Assembly (NCBI GenBank): GCA_023630585.1
Contig: CM042566.1
Location: 9,693,754-9,757,753, forward strand
From: Cranoglanis bouderius
Taxonomy: Eukaryota; Chordata; Actinopteri; Siluriformes; Cranoglanididae
DNA length: 64,000 bases
Reading direction: 5' to 3'
Position 1 is the first letter of the stretch; every line of letters begins with the position of its first letter. Made by a program: the position numbers and the translations under genes. This document shows positions 52,627 through 64,000 of the stretch, piece by piece. The notes under the pieces are model-generated. The model was given only the letters and a program-made list of their open reading frames with translations. It had not been told where the DNA came from and searched no databases.

Positions 52627-53356
52627 AGCATTTCCCATAATGCCATTACAGGTGCTTACTCCTGTACCTCGTATGCAGAACACACACATGCACACTCAAA
52701 TAACACCATGTCCATAGAGCTGAAATCACCAGAGCATAGAGACACCAGAGACAAAATAAAACCCTGACCCATCTCTCAAATCACAAACTGTAACATAACA
52801 CTTAGAAGTAGATACTAGACAGTAATTTAGCTGGTTCTCAAATTGGGGTCAAGATATCAAGCATAGCAAGGGGTCTGTGCTGTTGTTTTTTTATTTAGTT
52901 ACAGTGGTGGAAATCACAACCCACCATTATCAAAGTCAGTATAGTTATTCTTACAGTTATTCGTCTGTCTGATTGATCACTTGAAACCGAATGGGTTTGG
53001 ATATAAACCTTAATAACCGAAAAATAAGTCTGCCTATAAATAATGTAAACCCAGACTGGTGGTGATAAGTTCAGGAACAGAACCCTCTATAGCTCTAATA
53101 TTATTGTACATACTTAAATAATATTCATGAAATAATTAATTTTATAGTTAGAAATTTATTTTATAGTTAAAGTGGTCACTATCTACCAAAAAGTTTAAGA
53201 ACCCTTGATCAAGAAGTCTAATCCATACAAAAACAACAACAAAAAAAAAAAGTGTCATGTGATGTAAACAGTAGTACCGTAAAGTACTGTACCAGTAAAA
53301 TTGAACACAAACATACGTGTGTATTGTTCTTTTTAAGTGTACAAGTTTTTAATGTA

Positions 53357-54741
53357 CTAACCCCATTTCCATAAAAGGTGGGATTTTTTCTAAAATGCAA
53401 AAAAAAAAAAAAAAAAATCTGTGATTTGTCAAGTCTCTTGAAACTTTAATTAACTGACAAAAGTACAAGGAAAAGATATTCAATGTTTACACTGACCAAA
53501 TTGTATTTTGTAAATATAAACAAATTTACAATTTGATGCCTTCAACACACTCAGAAAAAAGTTTTTTTGAGACAGAGGACAGAGGCATGTTTACCACTGT
53601 GTTACTCTTCCTTCTAATTACACTTTTTAATCGCTTGGGAACTGAGAATACTAATTGTTGCAGTTTTGCAAGTGGAATTTTTGCCCATTCTTGCTTGATA
53701 CAAGACTTCAGCTGCTCAACAGTCCTTGGTTGTCATTGTCTGATTCTCCTCTTCATGATGTGCCATAGGAGACAGATCTGGACTGCTGGCAGTCACACGC
53801 ACTCTGTGTCTACGAAGCCACGCTGTTGTAGCACGTGCAGAATGAGGCCTGGCATTGTCCTGCTGAAATAACCATGGACTTCCTGGGAAAAGACGTTGCC
53901 TTGATGGCAGCATATGTCTCTTTAAAATCCCAATATACGCCTCCATGTCAGTGGTACCTTCACACATATGCAAGTCACCCATGCAGTGGGCACCGATTCA
54001 CCCCCATACCATCATAGATGACGATTTCTCAGGCAATGCCACCTGAGGGCTCAAAGGTCACGCACATTGAACAGTGGTTTCCGGCCTTGCCCTTTACGCA
54101 ATGAGATTTTTCCAGATTCCCTGAATCTTTTCACGATATTATGCACTGTAGATGGTGAAAGACCTAAATTCTTTGCAATCTTGTTGAAAAGTTCTTTTTG
54201 AACTGACGGACAATTCTCTCACGAGGTTTGGCACAAAGTGGTGAGCCACGACCTATCCTTGCTTGCAAAGACTGAGCTTTGGTGGATGCTCCTTTTATGC
54301 CCAGTCCTGATACCCTCCCCTGTTACCAATTAACCTGATCCTCCAAAATGGTGTTACCTGAATATTCTATAAACTTTTCAGTCTTATTTTGCCTCTGTAC
54401 CAACTTTTTTTGAGTGTGTTGAAGGAATCAAATTTTAAATTTGTTTATATTTACAAAATACAATTATGTTGGTCAGTGAAAACATTGAATATCTTTTCTT
54501 TGTACTTTTGTCAGTTAATTAAAGTTTCAAGAGACTTGACAAATCACATATTTTTGTTTTCGTTGCATTTTAGAAAAAATACTTTTATGGAAATGGGGTT
54601 AGTAGTAATTTACTGAGAGCTTACTCTGTGTTCTCAATGTGTTGTGATTTAAAAAAAAAAAAATCTGTATTATTACAGGTACTTGGTAAAGGTTTGTTTA
54701 AACCTTGAAAAAAATCCCAACTTTTATGGAAATGGGGTTAG
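53357..54741 (-). mobile_element. Tc1-like transposon family C, copy 2, with a double right end
   Basis: The left terminus CTAACCCCATTTCCATAAAA is at 53357, after TA. The full inverted repeat closes at 54602, but about 95 bp later a second right terminus (CAACTTTTATGGAAATGGGG) ends at 54741, followed by TA. The intervening 54603-54698 matches the right flank of copy 1 (29798-29891). The internal orientation of the transposase is minus. Confidence 0.82.
53716..54300 (-). pseudogene. Tc1-like transposase remnant (family C, copy 2)
   Basis: The longest open part (53716-53982) reads MGDLHMCEGTTDMEAYIGIL, then PWLFQQDNARPHSARAT (second Asp) and SSPDLSPMAHHEEEN, where the canonical SPDLSPIEN is altered so the catalytic Glu position is lost. 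Upstream (to about 54280) the frame is broken. Inactive. Confidence 0.8.
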
Positions 54742-54939
54742 TACATGTTAGTGTTTAATGGTCCTCCAGGGTGCCTGGGTGTGAAAACTAAGCCTTTGGA
54801 ATTACAGCGTCATAAGAAACTTGATGTCATTACCCACTTAAGCGTTCAAATATGAAAGGTGTATTTTGTCATAACCAGCTACTTATAACCTAAGCAGTAA
54901 CTCCAAATCAAAAGATACAGGCATTGGGTGAAATCAAGT

Positions 54940-55100
54940 ATTTAATCATCAATTCATTAATTTGTTCATTTTCAGTAACAGCTTTATCCTGGTCAGGGAC
55001 TTGATGGATCTACAGCCTATCCCAGGAACGCAAAGACGGGAGACGGGATAGGGAGGCACAAGGAGAACATGTGAAATGTCACACAGACAGTAACCTGAGC
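54940..55100. repeat. SINE/LINE tail fragment
   Basis: CAGCTTTATCCTGGTCAGGG, GATCTACAGCCTATCCCAGG and GCACAAGGAGAACATG, a diverged relative of the tail at 63893-64000. Followed by an AAAT-rich run at 55131-55160. Confidence 0.5.
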
Positions 55101-55324
55101 TCAAACTAGGGACCCTGGAGCCGGGACAAGAAAAATAAATAAAAATAAAATAAAAAAAACACTTCAATATCTTTCATTCGTCAGTGTTGCATGTTGCACT
55201 CTTCAAAACCCCCAATCTACTGCAATGGCTAACCCTTGGGTAACACTGAATTCACACCGCACATGTTGGATATGCACTAATGCCGTGACAGTGTGGTGAA
55301 CCGCCGTCAAGAGACCAATGTTAA

Positions 55325-55690
55325 CACTATTTGGCCAAATGTTTGTGGACACCTGACCATCACACTCATATGGGTATCTTCCCCAAACTGTTGCAACAAA
55401 GTTGGAAGCACACATTTCCCTTCACTGGAATCAACAGGCCAAAAAATCTGTGCCAGCATGACAGTGCCTCTGTGCACAAAGCGAGGTCCATGAAGACATG
55501 GTTTGCCAAGGATGGAGTAGAAGAACTCAAGTGGCCCAAGCCCTGACCCTCAACCCCACTGAACAGCTTTGGGATGACTGTGTACCAGGCTCCTCGCCCG
55601 ACCTCACTAATGCTCTTGCATTAGTGACAGCAATCCCACAGCAATGTGAGCTCCTTCACTTCTGTTCTGTGATGTATGATGGACAGGTTA
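55325..55690 (+). mobile_element. family E Tc1-like fragment
   Basis: The left end CTATTTGGCCAAATGTTTGT resembles the family E terminus at 17351. Transposase scraps: CTTTGTGCACAAAGCGAGGT region, KDGVEELKWPKP, LNPTEQLWDD (altered LNPIE). Both frames end in stops. Confidence 0.7.
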
Positions 55691-55852
55691 GTGTAAATAG
55701 TGTCTACAGTCCCACGTTTCATTTGTGGTTGTTATTTTTGTACTATATTCATACTTCTCAATGTGAACACGCTACACATTCATGTTTACAAAAGTGTATT
55801 GTACAGAAATATTCCAGAAACAGTTCCACTGAAGTGTAACACTGAGCAGTAA

Positions 55853-55854
55853 CA

Positions 55855-55905
<51 letters not shown>

Positions 55906-55959
55906 CAGTTTAACATCACAGTTAACCACAAGAGACACTCTCACCTCAGCCAAGCTCAA

Positions 55960-56036
<77 letters not shown>
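55853..56036. repeat. (CA)n, then (CT)n(CA)n microsatellites
   Basis: CA 55853-55902; CT 55963-55997 followed directly by CA to 56034. Confidence 0.95.
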
Positions 56037-56759
56037 GAGGCACAGGAACCCCATATCTTACAACATTACATGCCTTTTAGCTGATTTCATTACCCAACAT
56101 CTCTGTTATTAAAACCCAATCAACTATTTCCCCCCCCATTCTGCTTTTGCTCTCTCTTTTTAGTTTCTTCCTCTGTCCCCTAGTTTCTCTCAATCTCTCT
56201 CTCTCCTCTTTTTCCCCTCTCTCTCACACACAATGAAAACAGCCTTGCAAATGAATAACTTAAGGTGAATTATTGACAGCAGTTTGGACAAAGGAGCCTG
56301 AGGAATGGACCACACCTGAGAAGAAAGGAGGGGATATATAAATAACACCCGTGTTCACTTGGACGAGCAACAAAACAAGCCCTTAAGCCTTCCTCATCGT
56401 CTCTAATGCCTCAAAGCCAAATATATGAGCAGGCAGCACTCCAAATCCTTCAATGCTAGAGGTGGAAGACCCGGCATCGAGTGGTGTTGGTTCATACCTG
56501 GGGAAATGGTGTGATCATCAGTGTTCTCCTAGAAACCATGAACTCAAACATATATCAGTACATGCATGTGTGAAGACTGTTACAAGGTTAAATGCTAGAT
56601 CAATCTAAAAGAGCCATATAAAAGTACATTACACAAGGCTAATGTATTAACTACGTTAGCCCCAGTGAAAAATTAAAGAAGCAGTCTTCTTATGCTAAAT
56701 ATATCTTGGTTGAGCGATTATATGTGAGGGAAAACTACTGCTGTAAAAGAAATGCATAT

Positions 56760-56760
56760 G

Positions 56761-56810
<50 letters not shown>
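56760..56810. repeat. (AAT)n microsatellite
   Basis: About sixteen AAT units. Confidence 0.95.
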
Positions 56811-56814
<4 letters not shown>

Positions 56815-56975
56815 CATGATCATGATCAACATGATCTCACACAAAATGCTGTATGAATTCTAACAAGTGAAAGCCACTCTAAGCTCTGTCATGTTATCTC
56901 ATACTGTGTACCAAAGCATCTCGAAGCCTTTGCAAAACCTTTACACTACAACACCAAGCAGGCATTACATAAATA

Positions 56976-57545
56976 CAGCTGTGCTTCAAAGTTTGTGAAC
57001 CCTTTAGAATTTTCTGTATATCCACATAAATGTGACCTCATCAGGTTTTCACACAAGTCCTGAAAGTAGACAAAGAGAACCCAATTAAACAAATGAGTCA
57101 AAAAATATTATACTTGGTCGTTTATTTATTGAGGAAAATGATCCATATCTGTGAGTGGCAAAAGTATTTGAACCTCTAGGGTTAGCAATTAATTTGAAGG
57201 TGAAATTAGAGTCAGGTGTTTTCAATCAATGGGATGACAATCAGGTGTGAGTGTTTTGTTTAAAGAACGGGGATCTATCAGAGTCTGATCTTCCCAACAC
57301 ATATTTGTGGAAGTGTATCATGGCACGAACAAAGGAGATTTCTGAGGACCTCAGAAAAAGAGTTGTTGATGCCCACCAGGCTGGAAAAAGTTACAAAACA
57401 AAAGTTTGGACTCCACCAATCGGACAGATTGTGTACAAATGGAGTAAACTGAAGTCTTGTGTGAAAATCTGATGTTGTTTTAGGTCATATTTATGCAGAA
57501 AGAGAAAAAAAATTTAAAGGGTTCGCAAACTTTCAAGCACCACTG
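56976..57545 (+). mobile_element. Tc1-like deletion derivative (family F) with HTH remnant
   Basis: A 570 bp element from CAGCTGTGCTTCAAAGTTTG to TTTCAAGCACCACTG, flanked by TA (56974-56975 and 57546-57547). From 57320 it reads MARTKEISEDLRKRVVDAHQ then AGKSYK, the start of a Tc1 transposase DNA-binding domain; the catalytic domain is deleted. Same ends as the MITE at 45864-46074. Confidence 0.88.
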
Positions 57546-58582
57546 TATATACTACAGCGCTGCTGAAATCTTGAATCTGACCAGTCACAAGGTGTTGATT
57601 AATTTACTATAATAACTTTCAACTTTTAACAACAGTGTTGAGTGCAAGGCAAATCACATGTTTATATTGATCCATTCATTCTGATACATTATCATTTCTA
57701 TAGTAAACTATAAACTACTGTTTATTCACGGTAAACTAATGATGTTTTCATACTTGGTCCAAATGCTCCGAATCGGTAAGCAGGACCAATGCTGGGCTTG
57801 TTCGGAGGAGGGGATTATAATCAAAGGTTTACATTCACATTGACGAATTCCTTTCAAACGGTGAATCGATTGCGTGATCCTATACAACACATTAAAATGG
57901 TAGGCAATAGGTTCATACATTTGCTGTATTTTCCTGTTGCACCAGTGCTCAAGCGGTCAAGAACACACATGCCGGAATACCGGAAAGGAGTCTCTCAGCC
58001 AGCTGAGAGGAAAAAATTCCCACCTCAAAGTAGTTTACTTATATCACCCCCAAGATGTGTCACCAGGAGGGAATTTAGCATTTTTCCTGTATTTCAACTG
58101 GGAAATATTACTCTAATGATGACTGCGTCACTGCTGCAAGGACCAAATAAACATGTTTACATGTAAACATGTGTTGATGGTAAGTTTATTTTAGGCATCA
58201 GTTGCATGAGAAAATTTTTTGTCAAAATAACAAATTTAAATGTTACTCTCACTGCATGCGCTCCCTTTCTCTCACATAAACACACCCAGCTGCCTTGCTC
58301 CCGCGGGCTCTTTTTGTGAATAGCTACACCGTTTACGGTGTTTGTCACACAGAACTAAACGAGCCTCTTTTCCCAAAATCCACCTGATTTTACCCAGTTT
58401 AACACAAACCCCACGTGTGAGGCGCAGATCAGATTAACCTGTTCTGTTCTTCTACTGAATAAAAGAGAGAATAAAGGCAGGGGATTCTACACTTCAGACA
58501 ATGTGAGATAGAAACTGGAAAGAAAAATACAATCTGCTATGCTTTCAGAGAATAAAACCCCCTTACACTAAATTCTGTAAAT

Positions 58583-58600
58583 GGGGGGGGGGGGGGGGGA
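58583..58600. repeat. poly-G run
   Basis: About 17 consecutive G, unusual in this AT-rich window and capable of G-quadruplex formation. Confidence 0.85.
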
Positions 58601-58728
58601 TTGAACTAGAAAGGTAAAGTTTGTCACGACAAACCTTGATGTTGGCTTGACAAAACCAGCCTGAATTTGTTAATCTGAAGGTAATGTGCAGTTTTAAGCA
58701 AGAAAGAGAGACACATATGTAGGGTGCC

Positions 58729-58746
58729 AATACTTGTAGAGTTCAT

Positions 58747-58801
<55 letters not shown>

Positions 58802-59391
58802 TTAGATAGATAATACTTGTAGAGTTGATTAGATAGATAAATAGATAGATAGACAGACAAACAGACAGACAGAGTGTCAATACTTGTAGAGCTGATTAGA
58901 TAGATAGATAGATAGATAGACAGATAGATAGGTAGATATCCAATACTTGTAGAGTTAGATAGATTAGATAGATAGATAGATAGGGTGTCAATACTTGTAG
59001 AGTTGATTAGATAGACAGACAGAGAGACAGACAGAGTGTCAATACTTGTAGAGCTGATTAGATATATAGATAGATAGACAGATAGATAGGTAGATATCCA
59101 ATACTTGTAGAGTTAAATAGATTAGATAGATAGATAGATAGATAGGGTGTCAATACTTGTAGAGTTGATTAGATAGACAGACAGACAGACAGATAGATAG
59201 ATACTGTAGATAGGGTGTCAATACTTGTAGAGTTGATTAGATAGACAGACAGAGAGACAGACAGAGTGTCAATACTTGTAGAGCTGATTAGATATATAGA
59301 TAGATAGACAGATAGATAGGTAGATATCCAATACTTGTAGAGTTAAATAGATTAGATAGATAGATAGGGTGTCAATACTTGTAGAGTTGAT

Positions 59392-59427
<36 letters not shown>

Positions 59428-59665
59428 TAGATAGATAGATACTGTAGATAGGGTGTCAATACTTGTAGAGTTGATTAGATGGATAAATAGGTAGGTAGGT
59501 AGGGTGCCAATACTTGGAGTTAGATTGATTGGGTGCCAATAATTGTAGAGTTGATAAGACAGATATATACATAGACAGCTAGATAGATAGAGTGTCAATA
59601 CCTGTAGAGTTGGACAGATAGACAGACAGATAGATAGTGTGTCAATACTTGTAGAGCTAGACAGA
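58729..59665. repeat. GATA/GACA compound satellite with an AATACTTGTAGAGTTGATTA unit
   Basis: About seventeen copies of the phrase AATACTTGTAGAG, each followed by GATA, GACA or GGTA tetramers and GGGTGTC. The block starting 58991 is repeated from 59221 almost exactly, differing mainly in tetramer number (a ~230 bp higher-order duplication). No coding. Confidence 0.92.
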
Positions 59666-60356
59666 TAGCTAGGGTTTGGTGCATGTAACCTTTTGGTCGA
59701 AGAAGAAGAAGCTTACAAAGCAGAACAGTATATTGGCTTTGTTAAGCCAACATAAATATACACCTTTTTTCATCACATAAGCACCATACGGTTTTATTGG
59801 AGAGCTACAGCTAGACATAATAGCCTGTCACTCAGTCAAGATTTTTAATTTGTCAACAGCTCATCATAACTTTTTTTTTTTGTTTACAAGCATGATAATT
59901 ATTCAAGCGTGCCATTTCACTTCATGCACTGATTGGTTTTAAGGTTGTTGTTTGTGTGTTATTAAAAATAAGCACACAACAGCAGTAAAATGTCATGTGA
60001 AATTAAAAATGTCATAGTTTGCTAATGGCATGAATTTTTATTTATTTATTTTTATTACAGCTTTTCCTCTGACTGTTGCACTGGAGACAGAAAAAATGCT
60101 AAATATATGTCTCCTCACTGACAACTTCATCATATCAACAATTAAAAAAAAGTTTATTTGTTTATTAGGTTTTTTGTTTGTTTTTATATTTATTTATTTT
60201 AAATATGTGGAGCATTTGGCATAACTAGTTGTTGCTATAGAAATGATAACATATACCAAGTTCATGAATTTAAACCAGTAATTTGCCTTGCAGCCAGAGC
60301 CATATTATTTTAATCAACCTTCTGACCAATCAGAGTCAAGAATTCAATAACACTCT

Positions 60357-60357
<1 letters not shown>

Positions 60358-60428
<71 letters not shown>
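60358..60428. repeat. (TA)n microsatellite
   Basis: About 35 TA units. It follows AACCTTCTGACCAATCAGAG (60319-60338), a phrase typical of fish MITE ends. Confidence 0.95.
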
Positions 60429-60431
<3 letters not shown>

Positions 60432-61944
60432 GAAATGGATACTATAGCTGTAAAAAGATAAATAAAATAAAAATCTCACTTGCATTTCAGTGTTATGGTA
60501 TATCGGACTGCACTGAAAGATTGATTTGAAAAATTTATAGCAACTGCTTATATTCTCAGATCATTTGGATGTACAGTATATGTGTTTGTTAAGGAGAGAA
60601 GCTTGTGTTTGAGATCTGCAGGTGTTCTTGACCAAGCAATCAATAACATGTATTAAATCCACTGCCAAAAATCCTCCAACCAAAACCAAATCGCACCTGC
60701 GCAACACAAAAAGTGCCAAATTCCTGTCCTTACTGGCCACCTGCAGCTGTGAGGTCAGTTTCATACGTTACGCCTTTGCTATTGTGTTGATGATGATTGC
60801 TGATATGCCCAGCATGTCAACTGTCCCCTGTGGATATAAACAAAGTCAATTCGGTCCAGTTCAACGCACCACACTGGTTTAAAATGTGCTTTGTTAAAGC
60901 AAACACACAATGAAGTGTCCTGATATCAATGCTTCTTCCCAGTGGTTAAAAAACAAAAAAAACCAATAACTTTGAATATGTATTTCTTAATCATTATTAC
61001 ATGATACCAAAAACTACAAACTCACTGCAATCATTTTCCAGCTTTATAAAGATGCTTCTAAATTCTGATTGGCTGAGCCACATTCTAAGCCGTTATAAAA
61101 TCCTTGCTATCTGCACACCTGTGATTGCTTCATTACTGAATTCTGTATTCATGTGCCAGATTTTAAACCAATAGAACGGTTACATTTTGTTCTGTCCATT
61201 GAACATCCTAATCTTTACCCATTATGCTGCTTAGCAACCAAAATTTACTGTTGACAGACTATACTGTATGGCAGAAGAATTGGTTATTGCGAATATTACT
61301 CATAATAAATTAAATGGATTTTATAATATTGTTTTTGTTGCCATTTTGAGTCATGCCTAAGAACACCCTAACCCTTGCTTTATACTAGTCCTCACTCACG
61401 TATTTTTAGGCTGCTGTTATACGATTGTCGACATTGTTATGCGCTGTTGGGCGTCGTCATTCCGGTTTTGTCGCTTTTGATTCATTTTCACACAGTATTC
61501 TGTAAATCATTCTTTTATTCATAATTAGAATTCTTTTTTTTTTTAATGGCACTATTAATATAAGTATATATCAGGCATATTTAAACTTTTTCCCCCATGA
61601 GGCCCACTTATCAGTTTTTTGAGAACATGCACCACCCCAACTCCTACCAGTATTTTAGTTCACATGAATTAAGTCATAACTTTCTCCATTTACCTTAGAC
61701 AGAAAGAGAGAGCACCGCATCAGTGCATCTTTCAAGCACAGTGAATATGGGCCATAACATTTCTAGCCTGAGATGGGGGAAGAGGGCGGGACTTCAGTGT
61801 GTTCAAAACACCTGCGCAAATGTTGATTGGCCCGTCTGCCATTTCTATTATGAAACAAGTAGAACTGGATACCAACAGTGTTGACAGGGATGCCTAGTCT
61901 AGTGCTTCTTGTTACTAATTTGTATGCCTCTAATAATAACCCTT

Positions 61945-62060
61945 TCAAACATTTACGGCATTTGGCAGATGCTCTTATACAGAGCGACTTACATTTATCT
62001 CTGCGCAGTTGAGGGTTAAGGGCCTTGCTCAAGGGCCCAGCAGTGTTGGGATTTGAACTC
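61945..62060. repeat. SINE/LINE tail repeat
   Basis: ACGGCATTTGGCAGATGCTC, TACAGAGCGACTTACA, GTTAAGGGCCTTGCTCAAGG and GGGATTTGAACTCACGACC: a frequent fish repeat, also at 27672-27870. The last phrase resembles a pol III B box but there is no complete tRNA. Confidence 0.65.
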
Positions 62061-63892
62061 ACGACCTTCCGATCACAAGTCCAAGGTCTTTGGATCTATT
62101 TGGATCAATTCCAAAATCAGTTCATCTGATGCTTACAATCATAATTCCATATAAATCTGATGGACGGGTGCACAGATGACCCAAAAAACAGAATGCCCCC
62201 ACAACCCCTTTCACTGTATTTTTGAATACGTCCCAGCATTCTCCAACGTTAAAACGCAGCGCTCTTATGCACAATGCAGAGCCTAATAAAAGCGACACCA
62301 TCACAGCTACATATAAACTAAACATTTAGTTATGTCAGTTTGTTGTTGTGAATCGATTACGTACTTATTTACAACTGCATTAACAGTGCGTTCATGACAT
62401 GTTGGACTTGCAGTACTTGTACATTTTCAAATGAAATCTGTCAGAAAATATTGCAGGCATATACAAACAAAAATAATAATAGTGTTTCATGCACATCTCT
62501 ATTTAAAACCAATTATGCACTCGAGAGATGTAGCGGAGGTTGAGGAACTGCCAGAATTCACCGATCAGGCTGATAGTCTGGCCATTTCCATTCCCTAGTT
62601 TTTAGAGTGTATCTGGGGGCACAGGGGTAGGTTTTATATTTAACAATTTATTTACTTTGAGGCTAAACCTGAATACAGATACAGACATTTTAGGAGCACT
62701 ACAAAGAATACAGATAGTGGCATTGCATTACAGCCCTACTAAATATAAAAATAGCTCTTATTAAGAAATATTGATGTGCCTTCCTGTGAAGAACAACTTC
62801 CTCTACACAGACTCCTGCTGTCCACTTCCTGTGTGGCACATTCAGCTGATCGATGATGAGTTCACACAAATAGAAAAGTACAAATCACTTATCATTGGTA
62901 CACAGTGACAAACACACACACACACTTTTTTCATTTTGTAAACTCGCCAGAAAAAGGTCACTTTTCACTACATTTTTCTGCATCCCATACCCTGTAATTA
63001 CTCATGTAGTTCTGTGGTATTTACTCGAGTGGGTAATAACCAGTGGGCTGAGTAAGAACGGAGACATGTTTGGCACACTGGATGAGGATTATGGAGTTTG
63101 GCCTGGGTTCGACTTGGCTAGAACGTACACTCATTACTACAGATGAAGAGAAGAGGCACTGGGTTCAACATTCACCAAAAGAGGAAGAGGAACACGTGGC
63201 CAACGATCTTAACGTCCAATCAATGCACGGCATCTCTCTTGGCATTTAATACACATCTGCTCTTCACATGCTTAAAGGTGTCTCATGAAATCAACTCAGG
63301 ATGACATCACCAGGAGAGAGAGCGAGAGAGCGGGAATGCACACACATGGAATTTAAAGTGGAGCGGCATGGGGAAAAATCTAGTCTCTATTTACTAGGGG
63401 TGTAACAACTTGATTATTTGAACTGATGGACTGATTTAATGATCATACACAGATATGCGAAAAATCATTCTTTTTTTTTTTAAATTAGTCTAGCAAGGTG
63501 GCTTGCCATAACTGATACTTTTGTGAATTAACGGTAGGCCTACACCAGACTCTGAACAAAGTTGGTCACATGTTGATCAGAGGCTACTAAATTGAATCGT
63601 ATTGAATTGTATCATAACAGATTCAATGGTATCGTCAAATATGGAACCATTGCCTTAAGAATCAAAATAAAATTTTAAAAAAGTAAAATCCATTCATAGA
63701 TACATTACAATGTCGTTCCCTCACCAGCCTCTCTTTTCTCTCTGTCTTGAATTTACAAAGACAGAGGTTGTTAACAAGAAACAGGAAAATCTGTCCTGAA
63801 GACTCGACCATGTCAGAAAACCTAAAGTGACCGCTCTATCTCTGACTGTTACACAGCGCTGACACTGGAGACTCCTTCCATAAATGCTAATG

Positions 63893-64000
63893 TTTCCATC
63901 CATCCATCCATTTTCTGTACTGCTTATACTACACAGGGTCACAGAAAGCCTGGAGCCTATCCCAGGGAACAAGGCGGGGGACACCCTGGATGGGGTGCCG
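63893..64000 (-). repeat. SINE tail, cut by the right window edge
   Basis: Begins CCATCCATCCATCCATTTTC, then GCTTATACTACACAGGGTCA and GGCGGGGGACACCCTGGATG, the same tail as 47750-47920. Confidence 0.7.

Noticed and set aside
57789..58166. 125-codon plus-strand ORF
   Set aside because: No family resemblance, and chance ORFs of this size are expected in 64 kb.
58729..59665. CRISPR array
   Set aside because: Spaced repeats, but the spacers are GATA/GACA microsatellite and the genome is clearly eukaryotic.

Overview
The window looks like ray-finned fish (teleost) nuclear DNA. It is AT-rich, has short exons in long introns, many CA/GT/GATA microsatellites, tRNA-derived SINEs and a very heavy load of Tc1/mariner-type DNA transposons at TA targets. 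That load would suit a catfish or a similar Tc1-rich teleost, but the species is a guess.

The one host gene I can support is on the minus strand: a RhoGEF of the ARHGEF17 (TEM4) type. I reconstructed twelve coding exons from splice sites, reading-phase continuity and family similarity: 35728-35928, 21380-21457, 18605-18787, 12615-12731, 8088-8180, 7765-7941, 6824-6874, 6577-6686, 3460-3545, 3258-3376, 2631-2838 and 1-42 (cut by the window edge). They join without a frame break into 488 residues: a 67-residue Gly/Ser/acidic N-terminus, a complete DH catalytic domain (about residues 68-283), a PH-like domain (about 284-475) and the first residues of the linker to the C-terminal beta-propeller, which lies to the left of the window. 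The first exon has its own ATG with an in-frame stop just upstream, so it looks like an alternative short start. The roughly 1000-residue N-terminal exon of canonical ARHGEF17 is not in the window.

The introns and the 28 kb right of the first exon are filled with mobile DNA. There are a nearly intact Tc1 copy with one in-frame stop (8633-10141), two deletion derivatives of the same lineage with the same internal deletions (11475-12408, 37081-38175), a second Tc1 family (22381-23953, plus a split copy at 11148-11470 and 12425-12612), a third family (28250-29797, 53357-54741), a fourth family (30235-31450, 40745-41160, 44165-44675), several MITEs, a three-copy SINE family, other SINEs, LINE remnants and satellite-like tandem arrays (50514-51063, 58729-59665).

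No second protein-coding host gene, true tRNA/rRNA gene, CRISPR array or virus was recognised. The observations most worth checking are the alternative first exon, transposon sequence running up to the splice donor of exon 12615-12731, the phase-0 exon block over the DH domain, the Tc1-like copy that appears to carry flanking DNA, and the 1.2 kb fold-back.
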